Made by a program: the position numbers and the translations under genes. The notes beneath the pieces were generated by a model that did not search any database, was not told the DNA's origin, and saw only the letters and a program-made list of their open reading frames with translations. From assembly GCA_944363645.1 (NCBI GenBank), contig CALVUR010000003.1:62001-126000 (forward strand): a DNA stretch of 64,000 nucleotides, written 5' to 3'. Position 1 is the first letter of the stretch, and every line of letters starts with the position of its first letter. Positions 51,608 to 59,550 of this stretch are shown piece after piece. Source of the DNA: an uncultured Clostridia bacterium. Lineage in GTDB: Bacteria; Bacillota; Clostridia; Christensenellales; Borkfalkiaceae.

Positions 51608-53731
51608 TTATTTGTTGATGCTTTTGTAGTAAGCTTGTAATCTTACCCAAGCGCCGTCCTTGATTTCAAGGTAACGTTTAGCGTTCCATGTATTTACAAC
51701 AGTGTTGATAGCTGTATCTCTGCTTGTAAATTGTGGAGTTTCTGTGCATGCATAACCGTTTTCGATCATGTCAAGAAGAACGTTGTATTGGCCCTTTGAT
51801 TGACTGAATTTACCACTTGATAAAAGTTCGGTCATACCGTTAACTTCGGTGTTTTCAACTGCAGTTGTTGGTAATACTGTAGGAACAGATGTGTACCATG
51901 GGTTTGAAGCAAGTGCTAATTCTGGGTGCTTAATTGTGCCTAAGCCGATAGCAGCAGAAATCTTAGCAGCGCCTTCTTTACCAACTTCGTGTGTGCATTG
52001 ATATTCGAATGCTTGTGACTTAACGAAGCTTAATGTTGAACCGAGGTAGTAACGAGCATAGTTGGTGTAGTTACCACTTGCTTTTGCCCAAAGTTCTTCA
52101 TAAGTTGCGTCAGCGATAACAGGCATTTGTTTACCGTTGAAGTTGAATGTTTCATATGAACCGTCAGCTTTTGTCTTGATGAATTCATCTGGACCGTAAG
52201 ACATAAGGATTTGACCTGCTTCACTGTAAGCGTAGTCGATAAGTGCTAATGCAGCGTGTAATTTATCTGTGTTACCTTCAACGCCTGCTTTTGAAATAGC
52301 CCAACCATCAGTCTTAACTGAACGCCAAGATTCGGTGAATCTCATGTATTTTTCAGTACCATCATTCCATTTTGCAACAGGAACCATGATAGCCATGTAT
52401 TTTTCGCCTTCTTGAAGTTTAGTAGCGTTCATAACGGTTTGTGTTTGGTTGTAGTCATATGACATGAAACCAGCATCTTTTTCAAGATATGTGTCTGATT
52501 TACCTGAACCGGTCATAATGATAAGACCTTCTTGATATAAAGCGTTCATTTTTTCGATTGCTTCATATGTTGCTACTTCTTGACGAGCGTCGTGAAGGCT
52601 ACCATCTGTACCTACGTAGAGATAATCTTGTCTTGATTCAAGACCACGAACACCAAATAATGTACCAGCGAAACGGAATAAGTCAACTTGACGTTGGTTG
52701 TTTGCTGTTTCACGTGAGTATAAACCAGAAATTGGGTCGCCATCAACGTTGTTCTTAACTGCTACTACGCAACGAAGAAGTGCAACTAATTCGTCAACGT
52801 CCCAGCAAGCATCATAACCTGCGAAGAGGTTAGAACGTGTTGTGCCATAGTAACCATTGTATGTTGCGTCGATGTAGTCACGTAACATGTTAACAGCTTG
52901 AACACCAGTAACTGTACCAGCTTTTAAAGCTTCGTTCATTTTAGCAACGATATTGCCATATTCTGAATAATCTTTAGTAAGAGGTTGAGTTGCTGTACCG
53001 TCAGCATTTAAAGATTCAACTGCTACTGTGCCTTCTGTTGGCATGTATGGTGTGTAAACAGCAGCTTGTAAGTTTCTGTTAACATCACTTGTGTATTCGC
53101 CTTCACCGTCTAAAAGTTCTTGAAGGATGTCAACGCGCATAAGTGGCATACGTTCAATATCGTTTACACCGTCGAAGTATGGTGAGAAGTAAATAGCGCC
53201 GTTTTGGATGTTACCAGTAACTGATAAACGAACGATTGGGTTTTCTTCAAGATATTTTCTGAAGTTTGGCATGTGGTCAAGATATGCGCCGATGTTAACA
53301 ACTTTATTTTGTTGACCAGCTTCGTTTAAAGCAGAAGCGGTACCACTAACCATATCTACTTCTTCAAGTCGATTTTCCCAAGCAGCCCATTCTTTAGAAG
53401 CGTTATTGCCTTGGTATTTATCTTCGAAGTTAACCTTTAAAAGGCCTTCTAATGTTTCCCAAGTTGGCTTTAAGTCGCCTGTGTGATAAGTTTTACCATT
53501 AGCTAATGTGATGCCTTCACCAGCAGTATCAGCGTCGAATGCGATACCTGTTTTAGCACTGTTGTAACCAGTAGCCATACGTAAAGTTGTGCCTTCTGCA
53601 TACACTAAGTCAAATTCTTCGTTGCCCGTTGAAGAAGAACCTGTATCTACAGGTGTCTTTGGATCACAAGCAACCAAAGAGAAAGCAACAACCAAAGCAA
53701 GCAACAAGGCTAAGAGTTTTGATGTTTTCAT
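51608..53731 (-). CDS. Oversized LipO-type extracellular solute-binding lipoprotein
   Basis: Substrate receptor of the oligosaccharide ABC importer. Lipobox SLVAC gives C22. At 707 residues it is much longer than usual LplA/LipO receptors (about 500-550); extra sequence appears near 190-300 and at the C-terminus. Sequence features of family 1 extracellular binding proteins are present: GWAISKAGVEG, ALALIDYAYSEAGQILMSYG. It is third in the operon after the two permeases, with GGAGGT before the ATG. An oligogalacturonide substrate is inferred from its GH28/GH105 neighbours. Confidence 0.92.
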   Translation of the reverse strand: MKTSKLLALLLALVVAFSLVACDPKTPVDTGSSSTGNEEFDLVYAEGTTLRMATGYNSAKTGIAFDADTAGEGITLANGKTYHTGDLKPTWETLEGLLKVNFEDKYQGNNASKEWAAWENRLEEVDMVSGTASALNEAGQQNKVVNIGAYLDHMPNFRKYLEENPIVRLSVTGNIQNGAIYFSPYFDGVNDIERMPLMRVDILQELLDGEGEYTSDVNRNLQAAVYTPYMPTEGTVAVESLNADGTATQPLTKDYSEYGNIVAKMNEALKAGTVTGVQAVNMLRDYIDATYNGYYGTTRSNLFAGYDACWDVDELVALLRCVVAVKNNVDGDPISGLYSRETANNQRQVDLFRFAGTLFGVRGLESRQDYLYVGTDGSLHDARQEVATYEAIEKMNALYQEGLIIMTGSGKSDTYLEKDAGFMSYDYNQTQTVMNATKLQEGEKYMAIMVPVAKWNDGTEKYMRFTESWRSVKTDGWAISKAGVEGNTDKLHAALALIDYAYSEAGQILMSYGPDEFIKTKADGSYETFNFNGKQMPVIADATYEELWAKASGNYTNYARYYLGSTLSFVKSQAFEYQCTHEVGKEGAAKISAAIGLGTIKHPELALASNPWYTSVPTVLPTTAVENTEVNGMTELLSSGKFSQSKGQYNVLLDMIENGYACTETPQFTSRDTAINTVVNTWNAKRYLEIKDGAWVRLQAYYKSINK

Positions 53732-53877
53732 TTTTTACCTCCATAAAATTGCTATAACTTTTCCGCTTTTGCGGTTTTAGCCATAAATTATTTTAACGCC
53801 CATATTAAAACTTTGGGCAAATTGAACAACTTTTGAATTAGTTGAATCTAATGAGTGAAATTTTTGCTTTTGTGAAA

Positions 53878-54768
53878 TTATTCCTTTACGCCACCAACGT
53901 TTACACCCTTTGCAAAGTATTTTTGGATGAATGGGTAAATGATTAAGATAGGAATAACTGAACAAACAATCAACGCATAAATTGCCGAGTTTGCAGCGTA
54001 GTTTTCATTCCAAGTTGCCAAGTTTTCAGAGTTTGTTAATTCTTCTAACTTTCTACGGATGAATACTTGCAAAGGTCTTTCTGCGTCGGTTGAAACCATT
54101 AGGTTTGCCCAGTAGTAACCATTCCAACGTGAAATAGCAAAGAATAATGTAACTGTAGCAATGGTTGATTTACACATTGGTATGTAAACTTTGAATAGTA
54201 CCTGCATTTCTGTTGCGCCGTCTACCCTTGCGGCTTCTTCAATTTCAGAAGGAACGCCTTCAAAAGCGTTACGCAACAAAATAATGTTCATCGCAGCCAT
54301 ACCCATGGCGATAACGATAAGCCATTTATCGTCTGTAATGCCAACGCCGTGGAAAATATCCCTTGTTGCGAGATAGTTTAAATATTGTGGTACTAAACCA
54401 GCGGAAAACCACATTGTGAATACCAAGAAGAAGTTGAAACCTTTCCTGAATAACAATCTCTTTTTAGAGAGTGCGTAACCACCCAAAATTGCAACACCCA
54501 AAGCCCAAATTGTACCATAAAGCGTTAAGAACAAGGTGTTTGTATATGAAGACCAGAAAACGTTGTTGTTAAACATGCTCTGGAATGCTTCAAACTGGAG
54601 ATCTTTGGGGAATAAAATAATTTCGTTGTATTCAACTGCGTGTCTGCCGGAAATTGATGCTGATAATGCGTATACAAATGGATACAAACAGCAAATTGAG
54701 AAAATGGTCAAAAATATGTAACTTATTACCTTGAAGATAAGTTCAGATACTTCTAATTTTCTTTTCAT
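53878..54768 (-). CDS. LplC/YtcP-type ABC transporter permease
   Basis: Inner subunit of the oligosaccharide importer. 296 residues with six membrane segments and the permease EAA loop EEAARVDGATEMQVLFKVYIP (about 180-200). The N-terminal PFVYALSASISG and C-terminal QKYFAKGVNVGGVKE endings are characteristic of the LplC group. AAGGAGGTAA precedes the ATG, directly after the partner permease stop codon. Confidence 0.95.
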   Translation of the reverse strand: MKRKLEVSELIFKVISYIFLTIFSICCLYPFVYALSASISGRHAVEYNEIILFPKDLQFEAFQSMFNNNVFWSSYTNTLFLTLYGTIWALGVAILGGYALSKKRLLFRKGFNFFLVFTMWFSAGLVPQYLNYLATRDIFHGVGITDDKWLIVIAMGMAAMNIILLRNAFEGVPSEIEEAARVDGATEMQVLFKVYIPMCKSTIATVTLFFAISRWNGYYWANLMVSTDAERPLQVFIRRKLEELTNSENLATWNENYAANSAIYALIVCSVIPILIIYPFIQKYFAKGVNVGGVKE

Positions 54769-54782
54769 CTTTTATTACCTCC

Positions 54783-55838
54783 TTAGTAAAGTGATACGTC
54801 TGATGCTTTTCTTGCGATTGTGTTTGCGCCAATAACCAATACCATACCAACAACGTTGTTGAGCATTTCTGCTGCAGATGCAACGCCTTGCATTGAGCCT
54901 TCAATACCGTACCTTGCGGCAAAGGTTGATACTACGTCTGCAGTTTCGTATGTTTCAACATCGTATAAAAGAATAACCTTTTCATAGCCGATGCTTAACA
55001 AGTGACCGATACGTGTAATAAGCATGATTACGATTGTTGATAAAATGCTTGGTAATACTACGTAACGCATTTGTGCCATCTTGCCTGCGCCGTCTATTTG
55101 TGCGGCTTCGTAACTTGTTGGACTTACTGCGATAATTGCGGCAAAGAATACGATGCTATCATAACCTGCTGTTTCCCAAATACCACTGATTTGGTAAATT
55201 GCCCTGAAGTATTTTGGATCGTTTAATAAGCCTGCTTCTGCGGCTTCTTTTGGTATTATGCCGATCCAAGATAAAAATCTTGATAAAATACCCATGCTGG
55301 AAACGATATCGTCTTCTTTAACAAGCATGATTACGAGGGTCGTCATGATAACCGTTGACATAAACTTTGGTAAGTATGTCATAACTTGATAGATACTACG
55401 CATTAAGTTGGACTTGATTTCGTTAAAGAATAGTGCCAAAATAATGGGCATCGGGAAACCAAAACATAACCCATAAAAGCTTAGTAAGAATGTGTTCCTG
55501 AATGCACGCCAAAATTCTAATGATAAGGTTGCGTTACCAAACATAAGTTGATAGAAGTTTGCCAAACCAATATAATGTTGGTCAGCAACGTCAACACCAA
55601 CTTCGGTCAACTTAAAGCAACCTAATAATTCGTACATCGGGAAATAACGCCAAAATAGGAAAACGAGAATCATTGGGATAAGCATTAAGTAAAGACGCCA
55701 ATCTTTTAAGATTGTCTTTAACATGTGCATCACACGATGTTTTTCAACGTCATCACGAACTGCTTGCTCACGATCCATTTCATAAGTTTGCGTTTCTTCG
55801 TTGTAAATAATGTAGTTGTCTAGTGCTTTTGCCTTCAT
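54783..55838 (-). CDS. LplB-type ABC transporter permease
   Basis: First gene of the pectin-uptake operon, with a 351-residue product and six membrane segments starting near residue 45 after an unusually long charged N-terminal tail. The EAA loop is YEAAQIDGAGKMAQMRYVVL (about 235-254), and the FWRYFPMYELLGCFK opening is typical of LplB. The ATG at 55838 is chosen, with GGAGG just upstream, over the ATG at 55853. The leader upstream contains overlapping inverted repeats. Confidence 0.95.
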   Translation of the reverse strand: MKAKALDNYIIYNEETQTYEMDREQAVRDDVEKHRVMHMLKTILKDWRLYLMLIPMILVFLFWRYFPMYELLGCFKLTEVGVDVADQHYIGLANFYQLMFGNATLSLEFWRAFRNTFLLSFYGLCFGFPMPIILALFFNEIKSNLMRSIYQVMTYLPKFMSTVIMTTLVIMLVKEDDIVSSMGILSRFLSWIGIIPKEAAEAGLLNDPKYFRAIYQISGIWETAGYDSIVFFAAIIAVSPTSYEAAQIDGAGKMAQMRYVVLPSILSTIVIMLITRIGHLLSIGYEKVILLYDVETYETADVVSTFAARYGIEGSMQGVASAAEMLNNVVGMVLVIGANTIARKASDVSLY

Positions 55839-55882
55839 CAGATTCCTCCGCAACTAAAAGTCGCAATTTTGTCTTTTTATAA

Positions 55883-55910
55883 TAAAGTCCGCCTATAAGC
55901 CCAAAAACGC
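55883..55910 (-). repeat. Dispersed element, copy 20 (degenerate)
   Basis: AAAGTCCGCCTATAAGCCC on the plus strand; the GTTATC part and outer arm are lost. Confidence 0.75.
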
Positions 55911-56135
55911 AACATTTTTTTAATTTAACATTACCCTTTAAAGCGTTTTGGCGAATATTTATTTTAAGTTTAAGCCACTTTGTAAGTTTTTTAAAGTAAC
56001 TTTTGTGGTAAGTTACTTCCCAGCAACTTACAATTTAAGATATACTATATATTGATTAAGCATCCGCCCAAAATATATAATGTTTATCCACACAGTTTTT
56101 ATTAAATAAGTTTGAAAAAACTGATTTTTTTAGAT

Positions 56136-56172
56136 AAAAAGTTGGGCTATAAGCCGATTATCGCCATTTTTT
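56136..56172 (-). repeat. Dispersed element, copy 21
   Basis: AAAAAGTTGGGCTATAAGCC then GATTATCGCCATTTTTT on the plus strand. It shares 24 bases with the copy inside the GH2 gene, and its downstream flank (TTGGCTTTCGGC, then a T-run, to about 56197) matches the flank of copy 23 at 58 kb. Confidence 0.93.
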
Positions 56173-56212
56173 GGCTTTCGGCTTTTTTTATTTTTACTTT
56201 CACCGCTTTTTT

Positions 56213-56248
56213 AAAAAACTGGGCTATAAGCCTATTTTCGCCCTTTTT
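56213..56248 (-). repeat. Dispersed element, copy 22
   Basis: AAAAAACTGGGCTATAAGCC then TATTTTCGCCCTTTTT on the plus strand, 40 bases from copy 21 and just beyond the stop of the 56260 gene. Confidence 0.85.
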
Positions 56249-56259
56249 ATCCTAAAAAA

Positions 56260-56859
56260 CTATTCTTCGTAATTTGTGTTTTGTAACTGTTTTCTTCTTT
56301 CTTCTTCGGTACGCAAAAGATAATCTTTTTGGTCTTCAAAAAGTCCGTCTTGTTTGCGACAGATAAATATTATAACAAAGCCAATAACCAAACTGAAAGC
56401 GTCAGTTGTGATTGCAGTGATCAAAATTTCAAAAAATGACACTTGTTTTAATATGGATAAAAGTGTTGCACGGCCCAAGCATGTTGCCAGATAAATTATG
56501 ATTAGATAAAGCATGGAAAGTAAAAAACTGTCTTTAATTTTTTCCTTACCGACCAACTTTGTAAAGATAAGTACGAGCATTGATGCCGTGTTGCCAACGG
56601 CGAAGGCTATCATTTGAAGATAGTCGCCTTGCGAGGCAATTACGAAAACTATTCCGCCGATTATCGCATGGAATACCCCACACCACCCCCAACGCATTAC
56701 GACAAGCGCAATGATTACATAAAAGAGTGAAACGCAGTATCCGTTTATGAATTTATTTGCTAACGACGTTAAAGCGGCTTCGATTATCGCAAATATCAGT
56801 GCAAAGATGAATAAGTCCATTGCACGATATTGTTTGAATGAAAATACTTTTTGTGCCAT
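56260..56859 (-). CDS. Probable ECF-type transporter substrate-binding (S) membrane protein
   Basis: A 199-residue protein with five to six membrane segments (about 14-32, 42-60, 62-80, 85-102, 115-135 and 142-165) and a charged C-terminal tail. Size, segment number and the A/G-rich segments (FHAIIGGIVFVIASQGDYLQ) resemble ECF S-components, which capture vitamins or other small molecules for a shared ECF module, though no ECF genes are nearby. It is monocistronic with a weak ribosome binding site. Assignment is tentative; it may be just an unknown membrane protein. Confidence 0.5.
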   Translation of the reverse strand: MAQKVFSFKQYRAMDLFIFALIFAIIEAALTSLANKFINGYCVSLFYVIIALVVMRWGWCGVFHAIIGGIVFVIASQGDYLQMIAFAVGNTASMLVLIFTKLVGKEKIKDSFLLSMLYLIIIYLATCLGRATLLSILKQVSFFEILITAITTDAFSLVIGFVIIFICRKQDGLFEDQKDYLLRTEEERRKQLQNTNYEE

Positions 56860-57002
56860 AATGTTTTTTTTGCGATTTGCTCTACCCTAATTAAGGAATT
56901 TTGTTATAGCATTTTTGAAGGTTGATTTTAAGCCAAGTTTGATACTCAAACCAAAATTTTTAAGCCTTACCGCCATATTTAAAAAATCTTGTTTTTAAAT
57001 TG

Positions 57003-57031
57003 TTGTAAAACGCTTTTTTGTGTGTTATACT
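57003..57031 (+). promoter_or_regulatory. Sigma-A promoter of the pectinesterase gene
   Basis: -35 TTGTAA (57003-57008), 17-base spacer, -10 TATACT (57026-57031), 31 bases before the ATG. Confidence 0.8.
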
Positions 57032-57062
57032 TTTTCATAAATCAACACCTTGTGAGGCATGT

Positions 57063-57974
57063 ATGAACAAAGTTTATTTAACACCTAAAGATAATTTGAA
57101 CGAGGCTTTTAAAAATTTGTCGGAAAACACCACCGTTTACCTTGAAAAAGGCACTTATTACGGTAAGGTCAATTTGTTTACTTCAAATGTAAAGATTATT
57201 GGCAGTGGTGCTGATACCGTAATTTCACATAATGATTACGCACGTATGGTAAACAGCGACGGTGTGGAGATTGGAACTTTTCAAACTTACACCCTACTTA
57301 TTACCGGCGACAATGTAACCTTAGAGAATTTAACGGTTGAAAACACTGCCGGCAGTCCTGCTACGCTCGGTCAAGAAGTTGCACTTTCTTGCTACGGCAA
57401 TAATTTCACCGCAAAAAACTGCCACTTTAAATCTACACAAGATACCTTGTTTTTAGGACCGCTTCCTGATGACCTTGTTGTAAGATACGATGGATTTTTA
57501 CCCGATTATTTGAGATACTATCAAGGTAAGACCTATCAAAAATTTATCGACTGCATTATTTTTGGTACTGTAGATTTTATTTTTGGTAGTGCCAACGCTT
57601 TGTTTGATAATTGCAAGATCGTTTCTTTAAACGACAACCGTGATGTTGGCTATGTTGCCGCACCATCACACTCGCTTGCAAACGAGATTGGTTTTGTATT
57701 TTTGAACTGTGATTTGATTTCTAATAACGCACCTAATGTTTACCTTGCAAGGCCGTGGCGTGATTTTGGTAAAACCACTTTTATCGACTGTAACTATCAA
57801 GACCACATAAATCCCATCGGGTTTATAAATTGGCAAGATACCTATCGTGAAAAGACCGCAAGGTTTTTAGAGTATAACCAAAAAGATTATACCCGCCCAA
57901 CTTGGACGAAAAAATTAAGTCGTAACGAAAAAGATGAATTTTTAGCCCACGCATTAAAGTTTTTTACATTTTAG
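57063..57974 (+). CDS. Pectinesterase (CE8), cytoplasmic
   Basis: Removes methyl esters from galacturonate residues of pectin. 303 residues, beta-helix, no signal peptide. The active site is complete: Q104 (GQEVAL), Q126 and D127 in STQDTLFLG, D171 in GTVDFIFGSA, R230 and W232 in YLARPWRDFG. The open frame begins at a GTG at 57018, but GTGAGG followed by ATG at 57063, plus the promoter position, support the later start. Lack of export suggests that it acts on imported, still methylated oligomers. It is the only plus-strand gene in the pectin region and has its own promoter and terminator. Confidence 0.95.
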   Translation: MNKVYLTPKDNLNEAFKNLSENTTVYLEKGTYYGKVNLFTSNVKIIGSGADTVISHNDYARMVNSDGVEIGTFQTYTLLITGDNVTLENLTVENTAGSPATLGQEVALSCYGNNFTAKNCHFKSTQDTLFLGPLPDDLVVRYDGFLPDYLRYYQGKTYQKFIDCIIFGTVDFIFGSANALFDNCKIVSLNDNRDVGYVAAPSHSLANEIGFVFLNCDLISNNAPNVYLARPWRDFGKTTFIDCNYQDHINPIGFINWQDTYREKTARFLEYNQKDYTRPTWTKKLSRNEKDEFLAHALKFFTF

Positions 57975-57981
57975 TTTTATT

Positions 57982-58010
57982 AGCGAAGCGATTAAAGATT
58001 GCTTCGCTTT
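57982..58010 (+). terminator. Terminator of the pectinesterase gene
   Basis: Stem AGCGAAGC / GCTTCGCT with an 11-base loop and a T-run. Confidence 0.88.
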
Positions 58011-58016
58011 TTTTAT

Positions 58017-58053
58017 AAAAAAGTGGGGCTATAAGCCGATTATCGCCATTTTT
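58017..58053 (-). repeat. Dispersed element, copy 23
   Basis: AAAAAGTGGGGCTATAAGCC then GATTATCGCCATTTTTT on the plus strand. Followed by TTGGCTTTCGAC and a T-rich run as in copy 21, so about 58 bases are nearly the same in both places. Confidence 0.93.
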
Positions 58054-58145
58054 TTGGCTTTCGACTTTTTTATTTTTGCCCTTTTTCCACCCTTTAAAAT
58101 TAACAAAAATTCATATTTTTTTGTTTTTAGTGGAAGCAAGGTTTT

Positions 58146-59540
58146 TTATTTTGTAAAGTATTTATCAGCGTTATTATAACAAACGTCTTCAACGATTTTA
58201 CCAACGAATTCAACATTGTTTGGATATTCGCCGTTTTCAATCAACGTGCCGAGTTTGTTGCACAAAATTCTTCTAAAATATTCGTGCCTTGTGTATGATA
58301 AGAAACTTCTGCTATCTGTCAACATACCAACAAACTTGCTGATTAAGCCAACCTGCATAAGTGCTTCCATTTGACGATTCATACCATCTTTTTGGTCATT
58401 GAACCACCAAGCAGAACCAAATTGAATTTTACCAACGATACCGCCTTGTTGGAAACAGTTCATCATTGTTGCCAAAACTTCGTTATCACGTGGGTTTAAG
58501 CAATACAAAATGGTTTTAGGAAGTTGATCGTTTATGTCTAAATTATCTAAAATTCTGCCAAGTTTTTTAGCAAATGGTTGGTCTTCGATAGAGTCAAAAC
58601 CACAGTCAGGACCTAAAGTCTTCATGTAACGTGTGGAATTGTTTCTTAACGCACCGATGTGGTATTGTTGTACCCATTTGTGTGCGTGATATTGTTTACC
58701 AAGGAAGATAATTATATAACCTTTATATTTTTCAACTTCTTCCCTTGTGAGTGTTTCGCCGTTTAATGCTTTTTTCAAAACAGCGTCAACTTCTTCTTTA
58801 GTTGCTGGTTCGTACATAACAACGTCCAAAGCGTGGTCAGAACATACACAGCCTACGCTGTCAAAGTAATCGATCCTTTGTGCCAAAGCCTTTTCTAACC
58901 CTTCAATGCCGTCGATTGTTACGTTAGCAACTTCGCCAAGTTGTTTGATATAATCGGTAAAACCGTTAAGTTCGATGTTGATAGCCTTATCAGGTCTAAA
59001 CGCTGTCATAACAACGGTTTTGAATGATTTGTCTTCTTTTAAAAGTTTGTGCCACTTTAAGTCGTCAAGTGGATCTTCTGTTGTAAAGATTTTCTTTACA
59101 TTGCTCATCTCGATAAGTTTACGAGCGGTTAAAGTTTTTAACTTTTCGTTTGCTTCGTCGTAAATTTTATCGGCTGTTTCTGGTGATAAAATGTCGTAAA
59201 TACCGAAAAATCTTCTTAACTCTAAATGAGTCCAGTGGTAAATTGGGTTACCGATGGTGTAAGGAATAACTTCGGCATATTTTTGGAATTTTTCACGGTC
59301 GCTTTTATCGCCTGTAATATAGCTTTCGTCAACGCCTAATTCCCTCATTAAACGCCACTTATAGTGGTCGCCACCAAGCCAAACTTCGGTGATTGAGCGG
59401 AATTTTTTATCTTCGTAAATTTCACGGCAACTTAAGTGGCAGTGAAAGTCGAAGATTGGCATCTTTTCAGCATAGTTATGGTAAAGTGTCTTTGCCGTTT
59501 CGTTATCAAGAATAAAATCTTTATCTAAAAATTCTTTCAT
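58146..59540 (-). CDS. uxaC: Glucuronate / galacturonate isomerase
   Basis: Interconverts D-galacturonate and D-tagaturonate (or D-glucuronate and D-fructuronate), the first step of the uronate isomerase pathway. 464 residues, full length. The metal-binding DFHCHLS (H33, H35) near the N-terminus, the GDHYKWRLMR segment, and FVGMLTDSRSFLSYTRHEYF near the C-terminus are family hallmarks. AGAAGGA precedes the ATG, 10 bases after the uxaA stop. It is the last gene of a uronate operon (kduI, ATPase, uxaB, uxaA, uxaC). Confidence 0.97.
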   Translation of the reverse strand: MKEFLDKDFILDNETAKTLYHNYAEKMPIFDFHCHLSCREIYEDKKFRSITEVWLGGDHYKWRLMRELGVDESYITGDKSDREKFQKYAEVIPYTIGNPIYHWTHLELRRFFGIYDILSPETADKIYDEANEKLKTLTARKLIEMSNVKKIFTTEDPLDDLKWHKLLKEDKSFKTVVMTAFRPDKAINIELNGFTDYIKQLGEVANVTIDGIEGLEKALAQRIDYFDSVGCVCSDHALDVVMYEPATKEEVDAVLKKALNGETLTREEVEKYKGYIIIFLGKQYHAHKWVQQYHIGALRNNSTRYMKTLGPDCGFDSIEDQPFAKKLGRILDNLDINDQLPKTILYCLNPRDNEVLATMMNCFQQGGIVGKIQFGSAWWFNDQKDGMNRQMEALMQVGLISKFVGMLTDSRSFLSYTRHEYFRRILCNKLGTLIENGEYPNNVEFVGKIVEDVCYNNADKYFTK

Positions 59541-59550
59541 AGTTCCTTCT

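Larger units (their letters stand above)
55839..56259. promoter_or_regulatory. Leader and intergenic region upstream of the pectin-uptake operon
   Basis: Holds three dispersed-element copies and, at 55994-56031, two mutually exclusive inverted repeats: AAGTAACTT-7-AAGTTACTT (55994-56002 with 56010-56018) and GTAAGTT-10-AACTTAC (56008-56014 with 56025-56031). They share bases 56010-56014. A TATAGT/TATATC-rich stretch near 56040-56055 is a possible -10 for the minus strand. The arrangement could be an operator pair or an RNA switch. Confidence 0.5.

Noticed and set aside
3030-58053. CRISPR interpretation of the repeated 37-bp element
   Set aside because: Copies are scattered over 55 kb on both strands with no regular spacers and no cas genes.
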